In this document: in pieces, positions 32,838 to 42,300 of the stretch
How the letters are laid out: every line of letters begins with the position of its first letter
How positions within the stretch are numbered: position 1 is the stretch's first letter
Assembly: GCA_937951685.1 (NCBI GenBank)
Contig: CALFBG010000194.1
Span: 1-46,511 of the forward strand
Length of the DNA: 46,511 bases
From: an uncultured Saprospiraceae bacterium
GTDB lineage: Bacteria; Bacteroidota; Bacteroidia; Chitinophagales; Saprospiraceae
Direction of reading: 5' to 3'
Notes under the pieces: generated by a model
The model's database searches: none
Told to the model about the DNA's origin: nothing
Seen by the model: only the letters and a program-made list of their open reading frames with translations
Position numbers and translations under genes: made by a program

Positions 32838-35800
32838 TTACTGTTTTTTAGCCGCGATGATTTTATTTTTAAACATCTGAGCGGCGGTCTCGGTGACGAG
32901 TTGTAATTCGATGACATCACCTCCTTTCATCTTTTTCATGACTTCTTTCTTCTTCAAGGCTTCGTAAGCTTGGTTAAAAGCCTCATTATTAGAAGCGATA
33001 CTTAAGATCCCTTCTTTGAAAGAGAAGTAGTAATATTGCTCACTTGGAGACTTGAGGTAAATACTCACCTGATCCATTTCGTTGGAAGGCATTCTAAATT
33101 CCAGGTAGGCTTCTAGGTCTTTGTTAATGATTTGCCCATTGATCGCTCCTATCCCAATTTTTTTCTTTTGAGAAACGAACGATTGGTATTCCGAATGCCA
33201 AGCCAAAGGCAACTGATTTAAAAAGAAAGTGAAACCAAAGCCTTCTTTTGGCAAAGTGAATATGCCGGTTTTAATATCAGAAATCGTTTTGTGCAATAAC
33301 TTACTATCAGGAATTAATTCGGCTAAAGCCGCTTCGTAAATTTTATCATGTCGAAAGTTGACATTACTAGCATCAAAACTACTTGATTTGATATCTGCTA
33401 ACATGATCTCCATTAAAGCATCGGGCAAATAAAAATCAAGTCCCGTCATGACATCAAAACTTTCCTTGATGGCTGGATCTTCTTTCAAACTCGTTACCAT
33501 TCTTCCCGCTGCGGCAATGTCAAAATGAGCTAACGCGCTACAAAAATCAAACTTACCTTCCGCTGTAATTTTTCCATCTGGATTGGAGAAGCTCATTAAG
33601 TTACCATACTTTACTTTACTTACAATGCGCATAGAATCTCCGAATCGAAATTCGTCTGTTTCTTCTTCGAAACGCAATAATCCTTTTGCTTTAAAAACGG
33701 CTCGATCTTTCCGAAAGCCTAAAGGCATGAGTAAACGAGGATACAATTTAGCATCCATTTCATTACTCAAGAAAATCCCCGTAAATAAAGGCTGACCATC
33801 AAAGTTTTTAGGTTCGTCAAACTCTAAGGTTAAATCTTTCTTGTCGCCTTTACTACTTACCGAAAACCATTGCCGACCAATCATCTTAGGCGCATCTAGC
33901 TTTGCAAAACCGTCAAATTGTAAGTTCTGCTCTTCCGCACTCAAGCTAATCTTTCCTCTGAATTCTGTTTTTAAATCAATATAAAAATGATCATGCTCTT
34001 CTACTTCGCCCGTGGCGCGGGTAACCGAAACTTTTTCACTTCGCTTGCCTTTCCCAGAAGGAATACCAATGATATTCGCTAATTCAAACTCTTGCTTTTT
34101 ATCGCCGATATTGTACTCGTAAAAACCACTTGCTTCGTAGGCTCTTTTTCCCGTGATCGTTACGGTTGCACGATTGATGACGTGGTATTTATTTTTTTGA
34201 TTCGCTACAATTCTAGCATTTTCCAACTTTGTAATTTTACCGCCCGATTCAATATCTACTTTTTCAGCTGCGGGAAAAATCAAGGCATCCGCTACTTCAA
34301 TATGTTCAACTCCACCAATCAATAAAGCATTCGTCCGCAAATTATACAGCGCCGTTTTACCTTCAAAACTCAATGAATCTTGGGTTTCATCTAAAGACAA
34401 AAACTGACCACTTCTACCTTCTACCGCTTTAAAGGTGATTAACTCCTCTCGCATATTCCAATCAAACTCGTTCATGGAAGTTTTGTAGCGATTGTAAGGA
34501 AGAATAGTGGTAATGGTATCCGAATTGGCCCTGACGGTTCCGATCATATTATCGAAATCCATCTTGCTATAAACATTCGTCGTGTGCAAAGCCAAGTGAT
34601 CTAAACCACTAACTTTAATTTTTACATCCGACGTATCTGCTTCTGCGCTAAACGCACCGAGTGAAAATAAATCAGCATAAACATTTCCAATTTCCCAGTT
34701 AAATACCCCACGTGCTTTCACGCCATCCGGTGTAAGAATCAAGGTTTCTTCAATCGTATATCCCGGCTTTTGGAAAAGCTCGAACGGTCCTGCCGAAGAA
34801 TGTAAATACATGCTATCTTTCATGGGACGCCAGTCTACCGAAACTTCCTGACCAATAATTTTGGGGACTTGAATATGGCTAGATCGATCTTCTGACAATT
34901 CAAACTGTTGCGCACTCGTAAGGCATTGCTTTGGCTTGAAAGTAATTTCTTTACCGTCTAAAGAAGCCCAGAGATACGTAAGCTTTCCTTTCCCCAAAAG
35001 GCCGCTGTTACTCAAACTAACTGCCCCGCGATATCTCCCTTTACCAAAGTAAATGGGATAACCATTTTCTGGCGACTGATGCACAAAACCGAGTGATTTG
35101 TCTTCTTCTTGCACGACAAGCGTTTCTTTCAAAGTAGGAAAAATGCCCGCAGAGTAAAGCTTTCCTTTAAAACGCAAATCCTTTTTTTCTAAATTGTCCA
35201 AGTTATTCAGGTGAAATTCATCCAACATAAAGAAAAAAGAATCTCGCTTATAGCAGCCATCTAAAATATCTTCTCGATCATAAAACACGAAACACGGTCC
35301 ACTTGAATTAAAGGCTGGAAACATCGCGATTTTTTCTTTCCCCGACTTGTTACTCGGCGCATCAATCAAAATATTTCCATTGGTATGCTCAAGGCGAGAA
35401 CCGATTGAAACCGTTTTTACTTTACCATTGGCCGCTGCCGCGTCTGCTGGAATAAAGAGATCAAAATAGCGCACAGAGTCCAAGTCAAGCGAAAATTGAT
35501 CATAATTGAATTGAAACTGCTTGCCTTCGAAGCGTGTATTTCCTGCAAATAGACTTCCTCCAAAAATCATGTTCCGATTTTTTTGTAGGATAATTTTCTG
35601 GTCAGCTGGTTTTGCCGCTACGTGTCTGCCGTGGCTAAATTCCAAAGCGGCGACATCATTGATCAGAATATCTTTTGCTTTTAAGTCGAACTGTGCATTG
35701 GTACGATTAGAGTTAGATACAAATTTGATGACGTCATAATCCGTTTTACCGACGTTCGCATCCGCATAGTGAAATACTTTATTTTTAACTTCAACGAGTT

Positions 35801-37334
35801 GGCGATCTTTATAATAATTGATGTATCCCTCGGCGAGTAATTCGTATAAAAGACTTTGAATGTTTTGAATATCAAAAGCAGGATTCAATTTTTTGGCAAG
35901 TTTGTCAGCTTCAAAAGTACGTGTTTTTTCTTCTTCGGCAATCAACTTCAAGGTAGCAATCGGATTCGTACTCGCTACGTTTTGTAGTCTCCGAAAATCC
36001 CTTACGTCAAAATAGTTGAATGATTCAAAAGTTACATTTTGGCTTTCGTTTCCAGCACTAAATCGCTTTTGATTGATGACCATTGAATCATTTTCTAAAA
36101 ACCAATCCAACTTATCGCTATCAATATAAATTTGATGATAAGAGTTGTAAAATGGATTCCGATCACTCCCCCGCTTTCCGCGAGAAAGATTTAATTCTTT
36201 TGTTGCTAAATTGAATTTCAAATTAACGGAAGGGTGATACAAAGAGTCCGTTCCAAAATAAAGCGTCGCTTCCATTTGATGACCAACGATCAAGTCGGTT
36301 CCTTTCATCGTCATTTCTTGCGCAGCGCCTTTAAACATTAATTTTCCTTGTTCTCTAATCGCTATTTCTGCTTTTGCTAATTCACTACCAAAACCATAAA
36401 TTGTTTTTCCCTGCATTCTAAAACCTCCTCGGTAACTAACCCCTTCACGGAAAGTTTTGATGTGCAAGGTACTATCGGCCGACTGGAATCTAGGGTAAGA
36501 ACTTTCTTTTGATTTATTTCCAATTACGATTTTATCTTGGAGACTACCCGTGATTGGACCAGTTGGAAAAATAGCAGGATAATGTAATTTGGCTTTATTG
36601 ATTTGGTATAAAGCTTTTTCGGGTTTGAAACTGTATTTGTCTAAACTAGCATATACCGTCTCTAATCCTGCTTTTGCCCAGCTTACTTTGCCGCCCTCTC
36701 CTTGCCAAAGACCAGAAAGTGGAAAAAATAGACCTGAGGTTTCATTGATTCTAATTTCAAATTTCTTTTTGCGTACGCAAACCAAGTTGGTCACGGGAAC
36801 CATCACGCAGGGTGCTTCTTCGTGCATTTTAAAATCAAATGCTTTCGATTCGACCAACCAAGAAAAACCAGACTTAGAATATTTTAAATACTGCCCTTCA
36901 ATAAAAGTATTAGAAAACTTCAACAGCTTTGCGAAAGTTTTAGCCTTCGTTTTGGAACTTAACATTTGCGCTAACATCAAGTGCCAGTTAACTAATTGTT
37001 CCTGAGAAAGCTGCTGTTCTTTGAATAGGTTGAGACAACTCAAATAGCTACCAAAGTGCGGAGTGGCTTTGAGTTTGCGATCTGCCATCTGATTACAAAG
37101 CAAATGAATTTGTTCGAACTCTTCGTCGGAAAATTCGTCGTTTGTGAAGTATTTTCGGAAAACTTTAAAAATACTGGAAAGCTTGTTATTTTTTTTGGCA
37201 TTGATGAAATCATCCAATTCGTTGATAAACTTACTCTTTTCCATCGAAAACCGAACCGTTCCCGTAGAAACGGCAGCATTCAAGAGAGTCATTGTACAAG
37301 TCAGCCAGATGAGGGTACAGCAAAGCTTTTTCAT
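32838..37334 (-). CDS. Large secreted protein of unrecognised family (paralog A)
   Basis: A 1,498-aa exported protein with the signal peptide MKKLCCTLIWLTCTMTLLNA. Residues ~30-150 are helical (KSKFINELDDFINAKKNN...). The remainder is predominantly beta, with many short strands of the form F-x-G-x-x-x-A/L that recall OstA/AsmA-like beta-taco or beta-helix proteins, though I cannot assign a family. It is collinear over its full length with the 1,542-aa protein at 39381-44009. Shared blocks include RGKRGSDRNPF, ILQKNRNM, LDSVRY, YEASGFYEYNIGDKKQE, RATGEV, DHFYID, TEFRGKISL, LQFDGFA and IKSSSFDA. There is no T9SS sorting domain at the C-terminus (it ends in KNKIIAAKKQ), so export beyond the periplasm is uncertain. 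A tmk fusion gene lies between the two paralogs. The leader carries a C9 tract and competing hairpins. Function unknown. Confidence 0.9.
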   Translation of the reverse strand: MKKLCCTLIWLTCTMTLLNAAVSTGTVRFSMEKSKFINELDDFINAKKNNKLSSIFKVFRKYFTNDEFSDEEFEQIHLLCNQMADRKLKATPHFGSYLSCLNLFKEQQLSQEQLVNWHLMLAQMLSSKTKAKTFAKLLKFSNTFIEGQYLKYSKSGFSWLVESKAFDFKMHEEAPCVMVPVTNLVCVRKKKFEIRINETSGLFFPLSGLWQGEGGKVSWAKAGLETVYASLDKYSFKPEKALYQINKAKLHYPAIFPTGPITGSLQDKIVIGNKSKESSYPRFQSADSTLHIKTFREGVSYRGGFRMQGKTIYGFGSELAKAEIAIREQGKLMFKGAAQEMTMKGTDLIVGHQMEATLYFGTDSLYHPSVNLKFNLATKELNLSRGKRGSDRNPFYNSYHQIYIDSDKLDWFLENDSMVINQKRFSAGNESQNVTFESFNYFDVRDFRRLQNVASTNPIATLKLIAEEEKTRTFEADKLAKKLNPAFDIQNIQSLLYELLAEGYINYYKDRQLVEVKNKVFHYADANVGKTDYDVIKFVSNSNRTNAQFDLKAKDILINDVAALEFSHGRHVAAKPADQKIILQKNRNMIFGGSLFAGNTRFEGKQFQFNYDQFSLDLDSVRYFDLFIPADAAAANGKVKTVSIGSRLEHTNGNILIDAPSNKSGKEKIAMFPAFNSSGPCFVFYDREDILDGCYKRDSFFFMLDEFHLNNLDNLEKKDLRFKGKLYSAGIFPTLKETLVVQEEDKSLGFVHQSPENGYPIYFGKGRYRGAVSLSNSGLLGKGKLTYLWASLDGKEITFKPKQCLTSAQQFELSEDRSSHIQVPKIIGQEVSVDWRPMKDSMYLHSSAGPFELFQKPGYTIEETLILTPDGVKARGVFNWEIGNVYADLFSLGAFSAEADTSDVKIKVSGLDHLALHTTNVYSKMDFDNMIGTVRANSDTITTILPYNRYKTSMNEFDWNMREELITFKAVEGRSGQFLSLDETQDSLSFEGKTALYNLRTNALLIGGVEHIEVADALIFPAAEKVDIESGGKITKLENARIVANQKNKYHVINRATVTITGKRAYEASGFYEYNIGDKKQEFELANIIGIPSGKGKRSEKVSVTRATGEVEEHDHFYIDLKTEFRGKISLSAEEQNLQFDGFAKLDAPKMIGRQWFSVSSKGDKKDLTLEFDEPKNFDGQPLFTGIFLSNEMDAKLYPRLLMPLGFRKDRAVFKAKGLLRFEEETDEFRFGDSMRIVSKVKYGNLMSFSNPDGKITAEGKFDFCSALAHFDIAAAGRMVTSLKEDPAIKESFDVMTGLDFYLPDALMEIMLADIKSSSFDASNVNFRHDKIYEAALAELIPDSKLLHKTISDIKTGIFTLPKEGFGFTFFLNQLPLAWHSEYQSFVSQKKKIGIGAINGQIINKDLEAYLEFRMPSNEMDQVSIYLKSPSEQYYYFSFKEGILSIASNNEAFNQAYEALKKKEVMKKMKGGDVIELQLVTETAAQMFKNKIIAAKKQ

Positions 37335-37401
37335 GGTAGGTTAGGTTTTGGGTAATCAAATTGTAAGATTCGCGGAGGATCGGGAGGAAAGAGAGGGAAA
37401 A

Positions 37402-37410
37402 GGGGGGGGG
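37402..37410 (-). repeat. Homopolymer of nine C in the leader of the 1,498-aa gene
   Basis: Nine G on the plus strand, i.e. nine C in the transcript, about 68-76 bases ahead of the ATG. In this AT-rich genome such a run is conspicuous, and tracts of this length are prone to slippage. It is upstream of a predicted exported protein. Confidence 0.8.
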
Positions 37411-37552
37411 ATTTGATCGGAAATAACAACTTAACGCTTTAAGAAAAGTTAATTACTATATATCCGATCAAACAAACGATAAGGTATCTTCTGTCATACG
37501 ATGTAATAGACGATTCAAGTCTAATACAAATGATCAAGTCTAACATAAAGTT

Positions 37553-37601
37553 TTAAGCGACAATCGCTTTCCTAAAGCAGAAAGACTGCTTAATCGCTTA
37601 A
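37553..37601 (-). promoter_or_regulatory. Competing inverted repeats, possible leader switch
   Basis: TTAAGCGA (37553-37560) can pair with TCGCTTAA (37594-37601), enclosing a hairpin AAGCAG/CTGCTT (37575-37580, 37586-37591). The same AAGCGA can instead pair with the near TCGCTT (37564-37569) over a 3-base loop. The two folds exclude each other. The element lies in the leader of the 1,498-aa gene if the -7 element at 37730 is used. Confidence 0.4.
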
Positions 37602-37729
37602 GTATAATATTACAACAGGGAATCATGATGATTAAAACGGGAATAAATTAGGAGGAGCATTCCTTTGGTAATCGATGAATATTATTGGAGGTTTTGTAAG
37701 TAAGTTGTAAGTTGCTTAAATTGTATATA

Positions 37730-37737
37730 CAAATCTA
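37730..37737 (-). promoter_or_regulatory. -7 promoter element for the 1,498-aa gene
   Basis: On the minus strand this reads TAGATTTG, a full match to TAnnTTTG. No exact TTTG is found at the -33 distance (TTTA instead). It would give a leader of about 390 bases. Confidence 0.35.
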
Positions 37738-37929
37738 CGATAAATTTGGCAAGTATAAATACCCCAAAAAAGGTAAATATCAAGTAGGATAATTAACAGA
37801 TATGAAAATGGGGAAATTGGGAAAGCGAGCACCGCGATCAAACGCAGTAATCGTTTGAAGATAATGCACGCACTCCGCTGGAGTTTTAAGGCGTATTATT
37901 TTTTTGTTACAAAGCGACCGCGCCGCTTC

Positions 37930-39153
37930 CTATGCAGATGTTATTTTTAAATCTTTCGCTCGTGCCGCTACTAAAATGGCTTTTTGTAAATCCTGCTCCG
38001 TAATTAAGTGTGTAGCGGGAAAAAGGGATTGCTCTTTATTCTTGTACTGAACGATTTCTCGTTCGTAATAATCCGTTACCGTTGCTTTCTCCCCGGGAGA
38101 AAATACAAACATAAAATCAGTCATCCTTCTCAACTCCGCCACACTTTCTAAAATCAAATCGTAGCGTTGGCTTTCACTGACGAACAGTACCGCGCCTAGT
38201 TGAACGATACCGCCGGGCAAAGTATATTCGAGCGAATAAGCGGTCAATGGTGTCCAAGGAATCTCCGCTTTAAGCGTATACCTTAACGATTGCAAATGTG
38301 CTAATAGCAACTCCCCTTTTTCGTTCAGGCTTAAGCTTTCGAATTTTGCGCTAAGCCAATGCTCAAGCTCGTCCTCCGATTGCTGGGCAAATGTTTTATC
38401 TGGATAAGCCCGTAGCAGTTCATCGGTGATTGATACTAAGTTCGTGCTCGCGGTAGTCGTAAACTTAAAAACACTGGGCGTTTGAATTTGATAATCCGTA
38501 ATCGAAGCAAGTGGCGCTTTCCAATGTGCAGGACCAGCGTTTGCAACTACCGTCACCACCGCTTCCAAAACTTCCTGCATTGTTCCTCCAGCATCTACAA
38601 TGACAATGTTTTCGTTCCTTGTGGTTCGTAAAAACTCAATGGCGGATAAATATTTTTGTCGCGTATTCGATAAGTCTGTTTCAAATAACTCTTGCGGCTT
38701 ATTTCGAATTTTCATTCTTTCGTAACAAACTTCGTTGCTCACGTTCATAAAAATCGTTAGATCTGGCTTTCTAGCATTTCGGCTAACGCTCATCACATCG
38801 GCAAAAGAAAAATCTTCATTGGATTGATACACCAAGGAAGAAAGATAATATCGATCACAAACCACGATGCGTTCTGCGCCGCCAGATAGCCACGGATTGA
38901 TTTCTCTGCTACAATGATCCAAACGATTAGCCGCAAAGGCAAGCATCAGCGTCTCCTGCGAGAACGTGGTGATCTTTTTTTCTAGTACTTGTCGAATGAA
39001 TAAACCACCACCGGAAGGATCGTGTGGCTCGAAGGTCAACTTGACGTTTCGCTTGAGCGCAATTTGTAGAAAATACACCAATTGTCTGGCAATAGAAGTT
39101 TTGCCAGATCCATCTAGTCCCTCAACGACGACGAACAGGGAGTTATCATCCAT
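37930..39153 (-). CDS. tmk: Thymidylate kinase with extra C-terminal domain
   Basis: A 407-aa protein; ordinary dTMP kinases have about 205-215 residues. Residues 1-~205 are a complete dTMP kinase: P-loop EGLDGSGKTS (11-20), FEPHDPSGGGLF, the DR motif VCDRYYLSSLVYQSNEDF (~97-114), LTIFMNVSNEVCYERM and the LID region RNKPQELFETDLSNTR. This enzyme makes dTDP from dTMP for DNA synthesis. Residues ~210-407 form a second domain of alpha/beta character (TDYQIQTPSVFKFTTTAS, YSLEYTLPGGIVQLGAVLF, YDLILESVAELRRMTDFM) with no motif I recognise. The join (GPAHWKAPLASITDYQIQTP) is in frame with no sign of a frameshift. It lies between the two ~1,500-aa paralogs on the same strand, but gaps of 227 and 595 bases argue against a tight operon. 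Confidence 0.9.
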   Translation of the reverse strand: MDDNSLFVVVEGLDGSGKTSIARQLVYFLQIALKRNVKLTFEPHDPSGGGLFIRQVLEKKITTFSQETLMLAFAANRLDHCSREINPWLSGGAERIVVCDRYYLSSLVYQSNEDFSFADVMSVSRNARKPDLTIFMNVSNEVCYERMKIRNKPQELFETDLSNTRQKYLSAIEFLRTTRNENIVIVDAGGTMQEVLEAVVTVVANAGPAHWKAPLASITDYQIQTPSVFKFTTTASTNLVSITDELLRAYPDKTFAQQSEDELEHWLSAKFESLSLNEKGELLLAHLQSLRYTLKAEIPWTPLTAYSLEYTLPGGIVQLGAVLFVSESQRYDLILESVAELRRMTDFMFVFSPGEKATVTDYYEREIVQYKNKEQSLFPATHLITEQDLQKAILVAARAKDLKITSA

Positions 39154-39285
39154 GCGAAATTATTTATGCTGCTACGACCAAAACCTGTTGCCGATCGAAG
39201 CGGATTCTAAAAATCCAAATATAAGATAAAACTACACAAAAAGGAAGTATTGGGAATTGATCGAAAAAGAATCCCTAAATCAGAA

Positions 39286-39322
39286 CGCGTGTTGAATGGT
39301 CCATAAAACCACTCAACACGCG
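39286..39322 (-). terminator. Strong hairpin downstream of the 1,542-aa gene
   Basis: A perfect 10-bp GC-rich stem (CGCGTGTTGA at 39286-39295, TCAACACGCG at 39313-39322) lies about 60 bases after the stop codon at 39381. There is no clean U-tract, so termination is likely but not certain; it could also separate this gene from tmk by attenuation. Confidence 0.45.
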
Positions 39323-39380
39323 CTGCAACTTGCCACATACACTAAAATAGCGACCTAGCATTTTTTATAAAATCGGCTGC

Positions 39381-42300
39381 TTATTTTCTCGCTTCTTTCG
39401 CTCGATTGACAAACATACTCGCCGAACTTTGATTGACTTCCTGAATTTCATATAATTCTCCGTCGTCCATTTTGATCGACTTTTCTTTCTTCTTCAAATT
39501 CAACACTTCATCGTTATACGCTTGGTTATTCGAAACTGTGCTCAAAACACCTTGCTTATACCCAAAGAAGTAGTAATTTTCGCTGGGCGATTTGATGTAA
39601 ATATAAACGCGATCATCTCCGTTGGAAGGCATTTTAAATTCAACGTGGCAAGTCAACATTTTATTAATGGTCTGTCCGTTGATTGCGCCTACACCTACTT
39701 TATTTTCGGTAGATACAAAAGATTGATATTCTGGATTCCACTTCATCACCAACTGACTAAAGAAAATGGTAGAACCAAAACCTTTCTTAGGAATATCAAA
39801 ATCGTCCGCTTTAAAAGCACCAATTGTCCGCGCCAACAAACGAGAGTCGTCGATCAATTCTGGCAAAGCTTTTTCAAAAGTCTTATTCTTTTTAAAACTG
39901 ACATTTTGTGCATCAAAGCTACTTGACTTGATATCGTTAATCATAATCTTGATCAACTTATCTGGAATCACAAAATCAACCATTGCCATCAAATCCAATT
40001 TTACGGGAGGGGCAACGCCTGAACTATCGCCTGCTACTTTAAACTGAGTCGTAGCAACTCCCGCAGATTTAATCTTAACGTAATCCAAGCCAGAACCAAT
40101 ACTAAAAGTCCCTTCTGCCGTGACCGCACCGGTACGATTAGAAAAGGTCAATTTGTTTCCTCTAGCTGCTCCCGTAGCAATTTTCAAAGAGTCTCCAAAG
40201 ATAAATTGATCCGCGGCTTTATCGTATTTGAATAAACCTTTTGATTTAACCGTTTCTTCTTCTTTTTCGATAATAAAACCAAATTCATCTTCCTCTTCTT
40301 CGTCTTTTTTCTTTTTCTTCTTCTTTTTCTTCGAATCTTCTGATTCTACCACCATTCCTTTTGCTTCGAGAATCACACGATCCTTTCTAAAGCTTAATGG
40401 CATCATTACGCTAGGATACAAATCAGCTGTTTGTTTACTCAAAAATAATCCCGTTCGCAAAGGCGAGCCATCATAATTTTTAGGTACATCGTATTCAATC
40501 GCTAAGTCATTTTTATCCGCTTCACTACTCACCGAAAACCATTGCTTCCCAACGAGTTTATCTGCATCTAAGCGAGCAAAACCATCAAATTGTAAGTTCT
40601 TAGATTTGGCGTTAAGGCTAATTTTTCCTCTAAACTCCGTTTTGTGATCAATGTAGAAATGGTCTTCTTCTTTCACTTCTCCCGTTGCGCGCGTTGCCGT
40701 TTCTTTGGTACTTGCGTTTCCTTTACCGATTCGCTGACCAATGATGTTCGCAAACTCAATTTCCTGCTTTTTATCTCCGATATTATATTCGTAAAACCCA
40801 CTTGCTTCGTAAAGTTTCTTTCCTTTGACGTTGACCGTCGCTCGGTTAATGACGTGGTACTTACTTTTCGTATTTGCGATGATCTTCGCGTTGTTTAAGG
40901 TCGTCATGATACCTCCCGACTTAATTTCAACGTCGCCCGTCTCCGTATAAATCAAAGCGTCACAACTCTGGATAAAAGGCACGCCTCCAATTTTCAACTC
41001 ATTATTTTTTAAATCGTAGAAGGCTGTTTTTCCTTGGTAGAATAAAGAATCCTGATTGGGGTCAATGGAGAGGAAGTTTCCTAATTTGTTTTCTTCGGAT
41101 TGAAAGGTAATCGTTTCCTCTTTCATGTTCCAAGTAAACTCGTTGAGCGAGGTTTGATACTTATTATAAGGCATCGTCGTCATCAACGAATCAATATTCG
41201 ATTTGAACCGACCAACTTGTTGATCAAAATCTACGTCGCACAATAAGTTCTCATTATCAAAGGCTAAATCATCAGAACCAAAAGTCCGGATTTTCAAACT
41301 CGCCGTATCTGCATAGGTTGAATAAGCTCCAAAAGAGAATAACTTCGATTTCATATTTGCCTTGTCCCAGTTGAAAAGACCATCGCCTTTCAAACCACCC
41401 GGCGTCAAAATCAAAGCACCTTTTAAAGTATGGTTGTTATCCTTGAACAACTCAAAAGGTTTTTCCTTTGTCCGAATGTACATACTATCTTTATAAGGCT
41501 TCCAGTCGATCTTTACATCCAAGCCTAAGGTCTGTGGATATTGTGGATTCCCCGTTCGATCTTCGTCCAAGTTAAATTGTTCCGCTGTGCTTTGAAAACG
41601 CTTTGGCTCAAATACAATATCCTCCGAATCAATCGAAGCACCAAGATAGGTCAAGTTTCCATTTCCTAAGAAACCTTTATTACTCAAAAATATCTTTCCT
41701 TTATAGTTTCCTTTACCCATGTAATTCGGGTATCCTTCTGCTGGCGTATTGGTTTCAAAACCAAAGGAATCATCGTCTTCTTGCAAAACGATTACTTCTT
41801 TAAACTTCGGAAAAATATTCGCAGAAATCATATTTCCTCGAAAGGTGAGATCGTCGCGCGTATATGCATCCAAACCATTAAAGTTGAACTTATCCAATTC
41901 AAAATAGAAGGAATCTCTTTTGTACGCACCATTTTTAGTCTCTTTGTAATCGTAGTAAACGTAAGAAGGACCCGTAGTATTATAAGAAGGGAACATTGGA
42001 ATGTCTTCGTTGCCCGATTTATTGTTGGGTGCATCCACCAGCAAAACGCCGGTAGAATGTTCTATCCGAGAAGCGATAGAAACAGAAATCGGATCATCGT
42101 TTTTATCTTTAGCTTCCGTTGGAATAAAGAAATCCCAATACCGAACAGAATCTAGCGTAATTTCATTTTGATCATAATTGTAGTGAAAATCTTTTCCTTC
42201 GATGGTCGTATATCCTGCGAAGAGTTTACCATCAAATTCCATATTTCGATTCTTTTGCAAAATAACCTGATCGTTTGTTGGCTTCAAGGCTACCTTTTGG

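Larger units (their letters stand above)
37335..37929. other. Intergenic leader region of the 1,498-aa gene
   Basis: About 595 bases. From right to left on the minus strand it contains a TAGATTTG -7 element (37730-37737), a set of competing inverted repeats (37553-37601), a run of nine C (37402-37410 on the plus strand as G) and the start codon at 37334. No gene is visible. Confidence 0.55.

Noticed and set aside
36589..37005. 138-codon open frame on the plus strand inside the 1,498-aa gene
   Set aside because: It is wholly antisense to a gene with clear conserved paralogy and has low-complexity, shadow-like composition; the same holds for 39522-39926 and 30332-30646.
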